Both the position numbers and the translations under genes were made by a program. The notes below the pieces were generated by a model that was not told where the DNA came from, ran no database searches, and worked only from the letters and a program-made list of their open reading frames with translations. From Oscillospiraceae bacterium (GTDB taxonomy: Bacteria; Bacillota; Clostridia; Oscillospirales; CAG-272): a stretch of 64,000 nucleotides of DNA. The stretch is taken from the NCBI GenBank assembly GCA_015063805.1, contig SVTK01000002.1, forward strand, positions 1 through 64,000, given 5' to 3'. Below are positions 57,067 to 64,000 of the stretch, one piece after another (position 1 is the first letter of the stretch; the number at the start of each line of letters is the position of its first letter).

Positions 57067-58129
57067 AGTTACCTCCGTTGGCGTAGTGCATGATCAAGAG
57101 AACTCGGAATGTAATATCGCACAGTTTTCTTGTATCGGTTTCCCAATCCGCTTCAAGCTGTTGACCGCCGTAGGTGCTGATGCCTTTCAGTTGATTTTCA
57201 TCAACGGCAGCTCGGCAAATACCGTTTTCGTCAATCGCATTGGCGAGAACATCCACCTCCGCTTGAAGTTCGGGAACATAAGGCGCAAGACCGCAACGGC
57301 AAAGCCATTCCACACGGTCAAGGTAGGTATAGTGTACGCCGTCCTTGTCATAGCCGAGCGTGTATCCCTCTTTGAGACAACCTACCGTTCCGAGTACGTA
57401 TCCTACCCAACTGTCGCCGCCGACTTGACATTCGGGGCGGTCGAAACGCATAAGCTTTTTGACGGCTTCTGAAAGCATCTTGATATTGTCCTCGGATTTC
57501 CAAGACTCGGTATGCGCAAGGATGTCAAGATGATAATAGCAAGGCCATTTTTCATAATCGTTGAAAACGCGCTTTTCTTTGCCGCTGACTTTTTTGATAC
57601 GAGTAATATCCAAGATCGAATCCACTTCAAGCACACGTTTAAAGGAGTCAAGTGCCAACTGTATCTGCGGTCTGATATCAATGACATTATCATATCCGGC
57701 ACGTGCGATACACGCGCAACGAATCAGATTCTGACCGTTGGCAGCATAGCGGAACTCGTCAAAATATTTGCCCTTTGTCCGGTAACAGAGGTCTGTCAGT
57801 TCGGTCGTAACAAAAGCATCCATGGCACGTTTCAGCACGGGATCGTACTTGCCAACTGCCTTTTCCGAGAGCCATTTTGTACCGACCTCTTGATTCTCGT
57901 ATGGTCCTGCATTTTTGTTTGGTCCGTGAAAGCCATTGCCGAGCCAACCGTTTTCCTTTTGGCAATTGGCGATGAGTCTGTATATCGGTTCCTCTTTGAT
58001 CTGGACAATCAGCTCCGCTTCTTCCGCTGCGGTGATATTTCCGAGAATTTCTTTCTTTGCGCGGAGACAAATAGAAGGATTGGCGTTTCCCAGGAGAAAT
58101 TCGATAGATTTTCGGCATTCAAAGTTCAT
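57056..58129 (-). CDS. Unknown protein, island gene B (paralogue of gene A)
   Basis: This 357-residue protein is homologous to gene A by eye: KSIEFLLGN, R-x-x-K-x-ILGN near 23-31, G-x-GFHGP, and PCYYHLDILAHTESW (196-210) followed by KSEDNIKMLSEA. It looks soluble and helical. It is Cys-richer than A (CYRTKG, RCACIA, CRCGLA). Its Shine-Dalgarno, AGAGGAGG, is part of the 16-bp repeat shared with the terminator at 55908-55951. Its sequence is AT-richer than tcdA and ruvB nearby, suggesting transfer. It begins 17 bases past the tcdA stop, so it is probably transcribed from the tcdA promoter. The function is unknown. Confidence 0.72.
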   Translation of the reverse strand: MNFECRKSIEFLLGNANPSICLRAKKEILGNITAAEEAELIVQIKEEPIYRLIANCQKENGWLGNGFHGPNKNAGPYENQEVGTKWLSEKAVGKYDPVLKRAMDAFVTTELTDLCYRTKGKYFDEFRYAANGQNLIRCACIARAGYDNVIDIRPQIQLALDSFKRVLEVDSILDITRIKKVSGKEKRVFNDYEKWPCYYHLDILAHTESWKSEDNIKMLSEAVKKLMRFDRPECQVGGDSWVGYVLGTVGCLKEGYTLGYDKDGVHYTYLDRVEWLCRCGLAPYVPELQAEVDVLANAIDENGICRAAVDENQLKGISTYGGQQLEADWETDTRKLCDITFRVLLIMHYANGGNYEI

Positions 58130-58132
58130 TCC

Positions 58133-58148
58133 TGCCTCCTCTGCTTTT
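58133..58148 (+). repeat. 16-bp direct repeat, right copy
   Basis: TGCCTCCTCTGCTTTT is identical to 55933-55948. On the minus strand it runs from the tcdA stop codon into the gene B Shine-Dalgarno. Confidence 0.85.
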
Positions 58149-58860
58149 ATTGCTCGGTCAGTCGGCGGATGATTTCTCCTGCCATGATCAGGCCTGCTGC
58201 CGAGGGAACATAGGCTACGCTTGCCGGGGTGGAGCGGCGATTTGCCTCCTCGGGGGCTGCGCCACGAATCGCGGCGGGGGGCTCGGGGGAAAATACCACG
58301 GGCAGGTGGGTGATTCCCCGCTTGCGCAGGCTGGTACGCATTACCCTTGCCAGGGGACAGCCCTCGGTTTTGGCCAGGTCGGTCACCGAGAAGCGTGAGG
58401 GATCCAGCTTATTCCCCGCTCCCATGGCGGAAATGATGGGCACCCCTGCCGCCTTCGCCCGGCAGATCAGCTCGATCTTGGCAGAGACGGTGTCGATGCA
58501 GTCGGCGATAAAGTCGAACCGTTCAAGGGGTACGGTGTCGGCGTTCTCCGGGGTGTAGAAGAGCTGATGCGCCTCCACCACTGCGGCGGGATTGATGTCG
58601 AGAATACGCTCCTGCATTACCTCCACCTTAGGACGACCCACGGTGGAATGGAGGGCAATGATCTGGCGGTTGATGTTGGAGCGGGACACGGTATCGCGGT
58701 CGAAAAGCACCAGTTCCCCCACGCCGCTCCGGGCCAGTGCCTCACAGACGTGGCCGCCCACGCCGCCGATTCCAAATACCGCCACCCGGGCGCGGGAAAG
58801 ACGCGCAACGGCTTCCTCCCCCAGCAGTGCCGCCGTACGGGAAAACTGTTCGTCCAACAT
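58147..58860 (-). CDS. tcdA: tRNA threonylcarbamoyladenosine dehydratase (TcdA/CsdL family)
   Basis: This 237-residue E1-like (ThiF superfamily) ATP-dependent enzyme cyclises t6A37 in tRNA to ct6A. The nucleotide motif is VAVFGIGGVGGHVCEALARSG (about 26-46). LFDRDTVSRSNINRQIIAL, DCIDTVSAKIELI and a SAMGAGNKLDPSRF segment are typical of TcdA. I start at MLDEQFSRTAALLG (58860), with AGAGAGGTG upstream; a longer ORF is rejected. Its own promoter is at 58913-58941. Its expected terminator is now 2.2 kb downstream, beyond the two-gene island. Confidence 0.93.
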   Translation of the reverse strand: MLDEQFSRTAALLGEEAVARLSRARVAVFGIGGVGGHVCEALARSGVGELVLFDRDTVSRSNINRQIIALHSTVGRPKVEVMQERILDINPAAVVEAHQLFYTPENADTVPLERFDFIADCIDTVSAKIELICRAKAAGVPIISAMGAGNKLDPSRFSVTDLAKTEGCPLARVMRTSLRKRGITHLPVVFSPEPPAAIRGAAPEEANRRSTPASVAYVPSAAGLIMAGEIIRRLTEQ

Positions 58861-58912
58861 CTGTATACACCTCTCTGCACGAAGATTACGGAGATTCTCT
58901 CCTCTGCCGACT

Positions 58913-58941
58913 ATTCTATCATATTTTCCCCAAGAATGCAA
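58913..58941 (-). promoter_or_regulatory. Putative sigma-A promoter of tcdA
   Basis: On the minus strand TTGCAT (58936-58941), a 17-base spacer and TAGAAT (58913-58918) lie about 50 bases before the tcdA start. Confidence 0.7.
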
Positions 58942-59032
58942 GTTCTTCCCTTGTTTTCCCACGTTTCCCCCACACAAAGGGGGATTTTATTCCTCTTCCC
59001 CGCTGCGCACCCCACTTTTTTGCGGAAAACGA

Positions 59033-59061
59033 TTGACTTCTTTCCATTTTTATATTATAAT
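59033..59061 (+). promoter_or_regulatory. Sigma-A promoter of the Nudix-MFS-GDPD-GNAT run
   Basis: TTGACT (59033-59038), a 17-base spacer and TATAAT (59056-59061) lie 39 bases before the Nudix ATG. No other strong promoter appears before the terminator at 62341. Confidence 0.88.
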
Positions 59062-59100
59062 TATCAGAAGTGTATTTTCTCTGCGAAAGGAAGCCATACC

Positions 59101-59643
59101 ATGTCTGAATTGATTGAACGTGAATTGCGTGATAGTCTTATCTACGACGGCGCGGTGGTGAAGCTCCACAAATATACTGTTGCTCTGCCCGACGGCAGAA
59201 CGGCTTACCGGGAGATCGTCCGTCACCCGGGAGCGGTTTGCGTACTTCCTCTCACCGCTGAGAACGAGGTCATCTGCGTGCGGCAGTTCCGCTTCCCCTT
59301 CGACCGAGTGCTCACCGAGCTGCCCGCAGGCAAGCTGGACTCCCCCGACGAGGATCCCCTGGCCGCCGCCCACCGAGAGCTTCGCGAGGAAACGGGGGCC
59401 GTGGCAGGAAGGATGGTTTTTCTCGGCGAACTTTATCCCTCCGTGGCGATTTTTGATGAAAACATTCGGATGTATCTGGCCACTGATCTCACCTTCGGTG
59501 ATACCGATCCCGACGATGACGAGTTTCTTGATGTTCTGCGCATTCCCCTTGATCAGCTGGTGGAGCAGGTTCTGTCCGGCGAGATCCAAGACGCAAAAAC
59601 CCAGGTCGCCGTACTGAAGACTGCCGCCATGCGAAATAAATGA
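59101..59643 (+). CDS. Nudix hydrolase, ADP-ribose pyrophosphatase type
   Basis: This 180-residue protein probably hydrolyses ADP-ribose or related nucleoside diphosphates. The N-terminal strand region VKLHKYTVALPDGRTAYREIVRHPGAV is typical of NudF-like enzymes. The Nudix box runs from ELPAGKLDSPDEDPLAAAHR to ELREETG (about 78-104); the REL-x-EE-x-G helix is intact, and the preceding loop is one residue longer than the textbook pattern. AAAGGA precedes the ATG. It is the first gene of a plus-strand run. Confidence 0.9.
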   Translation: MSELIERELRDSLIYDGAVVKLHKYTVALPDGRTAYREIVRHPGAVCVLPLTAENEVICVRQFRFPFDRVLTELPAGKLDSPDEDPLAAAHRELREETGAVAGRMVFLGELYPSVAIFDENIRMYLATDLTFGDTDPDDDEFLDVLRIPLDQLVEQVLSGEIQDAKTQVAVLKTAAMRNK

Positions 59644-59657
59644 CAGGAGGTTCCCCC

Positions 59658-60899
59658 ATGCAAAAGCTCAACGTTCGCCGCACCATCTGTATCGGCGCAG
59701 CTTTCCTCTCGATCTCTGCCTTCTGGCAGCTCTATGACAACATCATTCCCCAAATTCTCAAGTACTCCTTTGGCCTTGGTGAGACAGTAAGCGGTGCCAT
59801 CATGGCCCTGGATAACCTCCTGGCCATCTTCCTGCTTCCCCTCTTCGGCGGGCTCTCCGACCGGGTCAACACCCGCCTGGGCAAGCGCACCCCCTTCATT
59901 CTGGTGGGTACGATTCTGGCTACCGCCATTATGCTGCTGATCCCCACCGCCGCCAATGCCAAGAACCTGGTTCTCTTCTTCGTGGCGCTGGGCGCAGTAC
60001 TGATCGCCATGGGAACCTACCGTTCTCCCGCCGTTGCTCTGATGCCCGACCTTACTCCCAAGCCTCTGCGCAGCAAGGCCAACGCCATCATCAATCTGAT
60101 GGGCACGGTGGGCGGCATCTTTACCCTGGTCTTCATCAAGCTGCTGGTGGGTCCCGGCACTACGCCTTCCTACTTCCCTCTCTTTGCTGCGGTCGCAGCC
60201 CTCATGCTCATCGCGGTGGCAGTTCTGCTGATCACCGTCAAAGAGAAGAAGCTGGCCGAGGAAGTCATGTCCTCCGGCGAGGGCGGGGCCGATGACGAGC
60301 CCGTAGGCGGCGGAAAAGGCAGCCGTCTGCCCAAGCCCGTCTTCCGCAGTCTCTGCTTCCTGCTCTGCTCGGTTCTCTTTTGGTTCATGGCCTATAACGC
60401 CGTCACCACCGCCTTCTCCCGCTATGCGGTGGAGGTATGGGAGCTGGAGAACGGCGGCTTCGCCGACTGTCTGATGGTTGCCACCGTGGCGGCCGTCATC
60501 ACTTACGTTCCCGTTGGTCTTTTGGCCACCCGTTTCGGCCGCAAGCGTGTCATTCTCTGCGGCATCACCCTGATGGCGGTTGCCTTCGCTTCGGGCTTCT
60601 TCTTCCGTGAGTATTCCTTCTTCCTCAACGTGATCTTCGCTGTGGTTGGTATCGGATGGGCGACCATCAATGTCAACTCCTACCCCATGGTGGTGGAAAT
60701 GAGCTCGTCGGGGGACATCGGCCGCTACACCGGTCTTTACTACACCTTCTCCATGGCCGCACAGATCACCACCCCCATTCTTTCCGGCTTCCTGCTGGAG
60801 CACGTCTCCTACCGCACCCTCTTCCCCTACGCGGCATTCTTCATGGTCGCCGCTTTCTGCACCATGCTGATGGTCAAGCACGGAGATTCTAAAAAATAA
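59658..60899 (+). CDS. MFS transporter (SLC45/GPH-like)
   Basis: This 413-residue protein has 12 predicted membrane helices. The loop 2-3 motif GGLSDRVNTRLGKRTPFIL (about 65-83) is the G-x-x-x-DR signature with the GKR-x-PF extension of SLC45 and GPH sugar carriers. A charged central loop sits near 195-220 (VKEKKLAEEVMSSGEGGADDEP). AGGAGG is seven bases from ATG 59658. A sugar or glycoside substrate is likely but not shown. It lies 14 bases after the Nudix gene. Confidence 0.88.
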   Translation: MQKLNVRRTICIGAAFLSISAFWQLYDNIIPQILKYSFGLGETVSGAIMALDNLLAIFLLPLFGGLSDRVNTRLGKRTPFILVGTILATAIMLLIPTAANAKNLVLFFVALGAVLIAMGTYRSPAVALMPDLTPKPLRSKANAIINLMGTVGGIFTLVFIKLLVGPGTTPSYFPLFAAVAALMLIAVAVLLITVKEKKLAEEVMSSGEGGADDEPVGGGKGSRLPKPVFRSLCFLLCSVLFWFMAYNAVTTAFSRYAVEVWELENGGFADCLMVATVAAVITYVPVGLLATRFGRKRVILCGITLMAVAFASGFFFREYSFFLNVIFAVVGIGWATINVNSYPMVVEMSSSGDIGRYTGLYYTFSMAAQITTPILSGFLLEHVSYRTLFPYAAFFMVAAFCTMLMVKHGDSKK

Positions 60900-60947
60900 G
60901 CACTCTCCCGTTTTTTGCCGGGATGGAGTACCAAAGGACAATATATC

Positions 60948-61754
60948 ATGATTCCGTTTTTTCTGACTTTACTGATTCTTCTTTTGCTGATTTTTCTCGC
61001 TATGCTGCCGGGGTTCGGCCGTCGGGAGGAAATGCAGGTTCTGCGCACCAACTATGCCCATCGGGGCCTGCATGATGACACACGCCCCGAGAACTCCCGC
61101 TCCGCTTTCTCCGCCGCCATTGAAGCCGGCTACGGCATCGAGATGGATGTGCGGCTGACCGCCGACAAGGTTCCCGTGGTCTTCCACGACGATCTCCTGT
61201 CCCGGGTCTGCGGCACCGAGGGAAAGGTTTCCCAGCTGACCCTGGAGGAGCTTCGCGCTGTTCGGCTGGGTGGTACCGAAGAAGATATCCCCACCTTTTC
61301 CGAGTTCCTTTCGCTGGTGGCCGGGCAGGTCCCTCTGCTGATTGAGATCAAGGGCGAGGACGGGAACACCGAAGTGTGTGAGAAGATCGCCGAGCTTCTG
61401 GACAACTATGACGGACTTTTCTCGGTACAGTCCTTCAATCCCCTCTATCTGCGCTGGTTCAAGCAGAACCGGCCGGGTTTTCTCCGCGGCCTGCTTTACA
61501 CCAACTTCATCCGCAACAATCCCGGGATGTCCGCGGTCCGCAAATATGCCCTCACCTGTATGCTGCTGAATTTTTTGGCGCGTCCCGATTTTGTGGCCTA
61601 TCATCACGAGTATCCACGGGAGCTTCCCCTGCTGCTTTGCCGCGATGTGTTCAACATTCCCTGCCTGACCTGGACGGTACAGAACAGCGAAACAGCTGAG
61701 AAATGTCATCCCTCTGCCGCAATTATTTTCGAGCATTTCAGACCCGACCGCTGA
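60948..61754 (+). CDS. Membrane-anchored glycerophosphodiester phosphodiesterase
   Basis: This 268-residue protein has an N-terminal transmembrane helix (FFLTLLILLLLIFLAMLPGF) followed by a GDPD TIM barrel. AHRGLHDDTRPENS (about 37-50) has the catalytic His-Arg and Glu, and EMDVRLTADKVPVVFHDD (about 64-81) has the metal Glu/Asp and second His. It would release glycerol-3-phosphate from deacylated phospholipids or teichoic acid, facing either side of the membrane. ATG 60948 is preferred, with AAAGGA upstream. Confidence 0.9.
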   Translation: MIPFFLTLLILLLLIFLAMLPGFGRREEMQVLRTNYAHRGLHDDTRPENSRSAFSAAIEAGYGIEMDVRLTADKVPVVFHDDLLSRVCGTEGKVSQLTLEELRAVRLGGTEEDIPTFSEFLSLVAGQVPLLIEIKGEDGNTEVCEKIAELLDNYDGLFSVQSFNPLYLRWFKQNRPGFLRGLLYTNFIRNNPGMSAVRKYALTCMLLNFLARPDFVAYHHEYPRELPLLLCRDVFNIPCLTWTVQNSETAEKCHPSAAIIFEHFRPDR

Positions 61755-61790
61755 GTGCCGCCGATCTCCCGAAGAAACGAGGACCTTACC

Positions 61791-62330
61791 ATGTACACCA
61801 TTCGCCCCGCCGCAATCGGGGATGCGCCTGCGCTCTCTGCCATCTATGCTCCCTATGTGGAGAATACCACCGTTACCTTTGAGTACATCCCCCCTACCGC
61901 CGAAGAATTTGCCGAGCGCATCGCCCGAATCAGCGCAAAATATCCTTACTTAGTCTGTCTTGAGGACGGCCGGCCGGTGGGTTATGCCTACGCAAACACC
62001 TTCCGCGAGCGCGCCGCCTACGACTGGGATGTGGAGCTTTCCATCTATGTGGAACACGGTCACCACCATGCAGGCATCGGTCGGATGCTCTATCTTGCCC
62101 TGGAGGAGCTCCTGCGGGAGATGGGGATCGTCAATCTCTACGTCTGCATCACCTCCCCCAACCCCGACAGTATCGCATTTCACGAGGCCCTGGGCTACGC
62201 GCACCTGGCAGTATTTCCCCGTGCGGGCTACAAGCACGGGAAATGGCACGACATCACCTGGATGCACAAAGAGGTCAACTCGCACCGCAATCCTCCCCCG
62301 CAGATTGCGCCGCCCAAGTACACAGACTAA
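61791..62330 (+). CDS. GNAT acetyltransferase, phosphinothricin acetyltransferase-like
   Basis: This 179-residue protein resembles PAT/bar and MnaT enzymes, which acetylate L-amino acid-like compounds such as methionine sulfone or phosphinothricin. TIRPAAIGDAPALSAIYAPYVENTTVTFEYIPPT (about 3-36) and YDWDVELSIYVEHGHHHAGIGRML (about 78-101, with the acetyl-CoA loop) are characteristic, as is FHEALGYAHLAVFPRAGYKHGKWHD. It starts at ATG 61791, with GAGGA upstream. It is the last gene before a bidirectional terminator. The natural substrate is uncertain. Confidence 0.88.
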   Translation: MYTIRPAAIGDAPALSAIYAPYVENTTVTFEYIPPTAEEFAERIARISAKYPYLVCLEDGRPVGYAYANTFRERAAYDWDVELSIYVEHGHHHAGIGRMLYLALEELLREMGIVNLYVCITSPNPDSIAFHEALGYAHLAVFPRAGYKHGKWHDITWMHKEVNSHRNPPPQIAPPKYTD

Positions 62331-62340
62331 TAGAAAACCA

Positions 62341-62379
62341 AAGCAAGTGCCCGACAGTCAACCTGTCGGGCACTTGCTT
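62341..62379. terminator. 17-bp bidirectional terminator between convergent genes
   Basis: AAGCAAGTGCCCGACAG (62341-62357) pairs perfectly with 62363-62379. T-tracts lie on both sides. It ends the plus-strand GNAT run and the minus-strand pfp gene. Confidence 0.95.
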
Positions 62380-62393
62380 TATCTGTGTAATTT

Positions 62394-63635
62394 TCAGTCG
62401 ATGATCACATGAACGGGCAGGCCGTTCTCATACTTGGGGGAAACTTCGCCGGCGATCAGGGGGAGCAGATACTCCACGCAGGCGTCGGTGACGTTGTTGC
62501 CCTCGGCGTTGATAAACTCGTCGGGAACGCGCTTGACCTGGTTCGCAATGAGGTCAATGTCGTTGTGGCCGATCTTGTAGGCGTAGGGCTTGGTGGAGAT
62601 GCGGTCGATGGTCATCATCTCGCGGGTCACGCCCTCGGATGCGCCCTTGACTGCGGCGCGGCCCACAGCCACGGACTCCTCCAGGTCAATGGCAGAGGCA
62701 ACGTGTGCGGCACAGCGCTGACAGATGTTCAGCTCTACCGAGCGGACCTTGCAGCCGATTTCGGCCTTCACCGCCAGTTCCAGCGCCTTACCGGTGCCCG
62801 AGAGGTACTTGTGGCCAAATGCATCCACCACGCCGCTCTGGGTACCCTCGCCGACGTAGGTGCCGTCGGCAAAGCGGATACCCTCGGAAACAGCCACCAC
62901 CACGTTGGGGTGCTTCTCCAGGGCGGCACGGACAGAGGTGAAGAACTCATTCATATCGAAATTCCGCTCGGGGAGATAGATCAGGTCGGGAGCAATGCCG
63001 TTAACCCCGCGGCCGATGGCGGCGGAAGCGGTGAGCCAACCTGCATCGCGGCCCATGATCTCCACGATGGTGACCGCCTTGGTGGTGTACACTGCGCAGT
63101 CACGGATGATCTCCTGCATGGTCACAGCAAGGTACTTGGCGGCGGAACCGAAGCCGGGGGTATGGTCGGTGACCACCAAGTCGTTGTCGATGGTCTTGGG
63201 CACGCCCACAATGCGCATCTCGTAGTCATGGCCTTTGGTATAGGCGGACAGCTTTGCAACGGTATCCATAGAATCGTTGCCGCCGATGTAGAAGAAATAG
63301 CGAATATCGTACTTCTTGAAGATCTCCAGCAGCTTTTCGTAAACCGCATCGTTCTCCCCCATCTTGGGCAGCTTGCGGCGGCAGGAGCCAAGGGCCGCGG
63401 CAGGGGTATGCTCCAGATCGTTGATTTTGGACTCGTCGGCGAAGAACTCGGTCAGGTCCACCAGGCGCTCTTCGAGAAGTCCTTCCACGCCGTTGTGCAT
63501 TCCGTAGAGGCGGGGAATGGAACCATCATGTACATTTTCGCGGACGCCGCGGATGACGCCGGCCAGGGTTGCGTTAATGGCCGCAGTGGGACCGCCGGAC
63601 TGGCCAACCACAGCATTACCGATCAGTTTGCTCAT
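62394..63635 (-). CDS. pfp: Diphosphate-dependent 6-phosphofructokinase
   Basis: This 413-residue enzyme phosphorylates fructose-6-phosphate. Two residues point to pyrophosphate as donor. In the ATP-site motif the sequence is IGGNDSMDTV (Asp where ATP enzymes have Gly in GGDGS), and PKTIDNDL has Lys where ATP enzymes have PGTIDND. The substrate loop is MGRDAGWLTA. AAGGAG lies nine bases from the ATG. It is monocistronic with a perfect TTGACA-17-TATAAT promoter, which suggests strong expression, and PPi-based glycolysis is common in anaerobic Clostridia. Confidence 0.93.
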   Translation of the reverse strand: MSKLIGNAVVGQSGGPTAAINATLAGVIRGVRENVHDGSIPRLYGMHNGVEGLLEERLVDLTEFFADESKINDLEHTPAAALGSCRRKLPKMGENDAVYEKLLEIFKKYDIRYFFYIGGNDSMDTVAKLSAYTKGHDYEMRIVGVPKTIDNDLVVTDHTPGFGSAAKYLAVTMQEIIRDCAVYTTKAVTIVEIMGRDAGWLTASAAIGRGVNGIAPDLIYLPERNFDMNEFFTSVRAALEKHPNVVVAVSEGIRFADGTYVGEGTQSGVVDAFGHKYLSGTGKALELAVKAEIGCKVRSVELNICQRCAAHVASAIDLEESVAVGRAAVKGASEGVTREMMTIDRISTKPYAYKIGHNDIDLIANQVKRVPDEFINAEGNNVTDACVEYLLPLIAGEVSPKYENGLPVHVIID

Positions 63636-63697
63636 GAAAAAACACTCCTTTGAATGAAAGTTTTACGGACAAGATAGATAATTTATTCACACATTAG

Positions 63698-63726
63698 ATT
63701 ATAACACAGAAATTCCCGCTTGTCAA
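63698..63726 (-). promoter_or_regulatory. Consensus sigma-A promoter of pfp
   Basis: On the minus strand TTGACA (63721-63726), a 17-base spacer and TATAAT (63698-63703) are perfect consensus, about 60 bases before the start. Confidence 0.92.
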
Positions 63727-63744
63727 CCGTCCAAGCATCCTCCG

Positions 63745-63753
63745 CATATACTG
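63745..63753 (+). promoter_or_regulatory. Possible mother-cell sigma -10 element before sigK
   Basis: CATATACTG resembles the CATA-x-x-x-TA / CATACA -10 boxes recognised by SigE and SigK. It lies about 33 bases before the sigK start, but no convincing -35 is visible. It is consistent with sporulation-stage expression but weak on its own. Confidence 0.35.
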
Positions 63754-63785
63754 TTACTAAAAATGCACGTTTGCAAAAAGGAGTG

Positions 63786-64000
63786 ATGCGTTTGTTATCC
63801 GCCCTCTTCCGCTCGGCCGCTGAGTTGATCTTCATGATCCTGGGGCTATCCACCCCCCAAAGCTTTCCGCCGCCCCTTCCCGCGCAGAAGGAGCGGGAAT
63901 ATTTCGCCCTTGCCCGGGCGGGGGACGAGGGTGCCCGGGAGAAGCTGATCGAGCACAATCTCCGCTTGGTGTCCCACATCGTGCGCAAATACTATGGCTC
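63786..64000 (+). CDS. sigK: Sporulation sigma factor SigK, 5' part
   Basis: This is a partial gene cut by the window edge, with 71 codons visible. The translation ends LARAGDEGAREKLIEHNLRLVSHIVRKYYG, the start of region 2 of SigK/SigE-type factors, after a hydrophobic N-terminus (LLSALFRSAAELIFMILGLS) and FPPPLPAQKE resembling the SigK pro-sequence and region 1. SigK drives late mother-cell spore coat and cortex genes. AGGAG is only two bases from the ATG at 63786 but eight from an in-frame TTG at 63792, so the real start may be the TTG. Whether the gene is intact or interrupted cannot be seen. Confidence 0.88.
   Translation, partial: MRLLSALFRSAAELIFMILGLSTPQSFPPPLPAQKEREYFALARAGDEGAREKLIEHNLRLVSHIVRKYYG

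Noticed and set aside
58966-58983. A CCCCC-ACACAAA-GGGGG hairpin upstream of the Nudix gene, followed by an AT-rich stretch
   Set aside because: No plus-strand gene precedes it and the stem is only five pairs, so a terminator role is not supported.

Overview
The window looks like a GC-rich, spore-forming Firmicute of the class Clostridia, probably Oscillospirales-like. The evidence is PolC-type DNA polymerase III, the Firmicute order rpoB-rpoC | rpsL-rpsG-fusA-tuf, an ECF vitamin transporter module with an FMN-riboswitch-controlled RibU, a YlmC/YmxH protein, DUF951, and the beginning of sigK at the right edge. No rRNA or tRNA gene, CRISPR array, insertion sequence or prophage was seen. The taxonomic call is inference from gene content and order.

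Layout. 1-2900: minus-strand AraM-type glycerol-1-phosphate dehydrogenase, a COG2426 membrane protein, and ribU behind an FMN riboswitch. 2950-15260: two transcription units on the minus strand, rpoB-rpoC and rpsL-rpsG-fusA-tuf, each with a perfect TTGACA-17-TATAAT promoter. 15360-16340: divergent rpsT and a GNAT acetyltransferase. 16378-31130: a long minus-strand run, in transcription order rpsB-tsf, then pyrH-frr-uppS-cdsA-dxr-rseP-ispG-polC and a lipoprotein. It couples translation, UMP supply, isoprenoid (MEP) and undecaprenyl synthesis, phospholipid synthesis and replication. 31184-43520: another minus-strand run, in transcription order ruvC, an rRNA-type methyltransferase, ecfA1-ecfA2-ecfT, truA, a DUF5711 protein, cvpA, a ClpE-like unfoldase, a degenerate P-type ATPase and a YmxH-like protein. 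43589-55827: a membrane protein (minus), then plus-strand genes: a degenerate M14 peptidase, an XRE regulator with two ABC exporter half-transporters, a ferritin-like small protein, DUF951, YfhO, ruvA-ruvB and a GntR regulator. 55951-58129: a two-gene island of visibly lower GC, flanked by a 16-bp direct repeat. 58147-64000: tcdA (minus), a Nudix hydrolase, an MFS transporter, GDPD and a PAT-like acetyltransferase (plus), PPi-type phosphofructokinase (minus), and partial sigK (plus).

Most of the window is conserved housekeeping sequence. The points that stand out are: (1) the pair of paralogous unknown genes between tcdA and what looks like its original terminator, with the duplicated terminator arm now serving as a Shine-Dalgarno; (2) a full-length P-type ATPase homologue that has lost TGES, DKTGT and GDGVND; (3) an M14 carboxypeptidase homologue that has lost all its zinc ligands and the general base; (4) ribosomal protein S12 with Arg at the classical streptomycin-resistance position; (5) rseP apparently starting with ATT; (6) a 14-bp dyad covering the -35 of the rpsB promoter. 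Several gene starts were moved inward on Shine-Dalgarno and family grounds; these are stated in each entry.
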